A DNA stretch of 5,297 nt from Actinomycetota bacterium (lineage in GTDB: Bacteria > Actinomycetota > Thermoleophilia > Gaiellales > Gaiellaceae). Of the stretch, positions 5,007 through 5,297 are shown piece by piece (the stretch's first letter is position 1; every line of letters starts with the position of its first letter). The stretch is from the NCBI GenBank assembly GCA_005883245.1, contig VAXT01000033.1, forward strand, positions 3,187 through 8,483. The letters are read 5' to 3'. The notes beneath the pieces are model-generated. The model searched no databases. It was not told the DNA's origin and saw nothing but the letters and a program-made list of their open reading frames with translations. The position numbers and the translations under genes were made by a program.

Positions 5007-5297
5007 TTAGCCGAAGAAGGCTTTGGCCACTGCGTACCAGTCCTCCGGCACCGTCTTCAGCTCCGCCGTCGCCTCGGCGAGCGAGACGTCGACGATCTCG
5101 TCTCCGTGCAGCGCGGCCATGCGCCCGAACCGGCCTTCGGCGACCAGGTCGGCGGCCTTCAGCCCGTAGCGGGTCGCAAGCACGCGGTCTCGCGGGGTCG
5201 GACTGCCTCCGCGCTGGACGTGGCCGAGCACAGTGACCCGGGTCTCGTACCCGGTGCGCTCCTCGATCTCGGCGCCCAGGGCATGGCCGACTCCGCC
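5007..5297 (-). CDS. pfkA: 6-phosphofructokinase, C-terminal 96 residues (5' partial)
   Basis: Read on the - strand, the frame is open from the window edge (5297) to a TAA at 5009-5007. The fragment begins GGVGHALGAEIEERTGYETR and contains VTVLGHVQRGGSPTPRDRVLATRYG (21-45), the highly conserved substrate-site segment of phosphofructokinase A (LGH.QRGG.PT..DR.LA...G). The tail, EIVDVSLAEATAELKTVPEDWYAVAKAFFG, is typical of actinobacterial enzymes of this family. The enzyme phosphorylates fructose 6-phosphate to fructose 1,6-bisphosphate in glycolysis, in the cytoplasm. Whether the donor is ATP or pyrophosphate depends on residues in the missing N-terminal half, so the ATP-type name is provisional. 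The gene is convergent with the Dyp-like gene and probably unrelated to it functionally. Confidence 0.95.
   Translation of the reverse strand, partial: GGVGHALGAEIEERTGYETRVTVLGHVQRGGSPTPRDRVLATRYGLKAADLVAEGRFGRMAALHGDEIVDVSLAEATAELKTVPEDWYAVAKAFFG

Noticed and set aside
4961..5236. 91-codon + strand frame over the phosphofructokinase region
   Set aside because: The - strand gives unmistakable phosphofructokinase sequence, and the + strand frame is Arg/Ser/Pro-rich antisense translation.

Overview
The window is very GC-rich, with coding regions dominated by codons ending in G or C. It carries an actinobacterial-type 6-phosphofructokinase at its right end and an aldehyde dehydrogenase (ALDH) pair at its left end. 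This suggests a high-GC actinobacterium. A deep lineage such as Thermoleophilia is possible, but that is an impression from protein style and not a demonstrated placement. No tRNA, rRNA, CRISPR array or transposase gene was seen.

Left block (1-2666, all + strand). Three genes are stitched together by 4-base start/stop overlaps: the C-terminal 277 residues of a catalytically complete ALDH, a SnoaL-like/ester-cyclase-type protein, and a short 264-residue ALDH-like protein that has lost the catalytic residues. After 16 bases follows a 197-residue TIM-barrel-like protein resembling indole-3-glycerol phosphate synthase (TrpC) but lacking most of its catalytic residues. The catalytic ALDH plus pseudo-ALDH pair looks like a split version of the two-domain ALDH16 architecture. 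The SnoaL-like gene sits between the halves and has visibly different codon usage.

Middle block (2667-4964, + strand). A 110-base gap ends in a TATAAC box close to the start of a small predicted lipoprotein of unknown function with four extra cysteines. It is followed by a divergent Dyp-type-peroxidase-like protein with a Tat-like N-terminus. The entire gap between these two genes (3410-3575) is a roughly 165-base imperfect palindrome. It has terminal inverted repeats beginning GTGCCCC, flanking TA dinucleotides and a perfect 8-bp hairpin at its exact centre, so it looks like a MITE or foldback element. It completes the stop codon of the upstream gene and ends 3 bases before the ATG of the downstream gene.

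Right block (4965-5297). A 42-base convergent intergenic region with a GC-rich hairpin separates the peroxidase-like gene from the C-terminal 96 residues of a 6-phosphofructokinase on the - strand.

The observations most worth following up are the palindromic element, the split ALDH with its pseudoenzyme partner, the TrpC-like pseudoenzyme, and the Dyp-like protein with an altered distal heme pocket.
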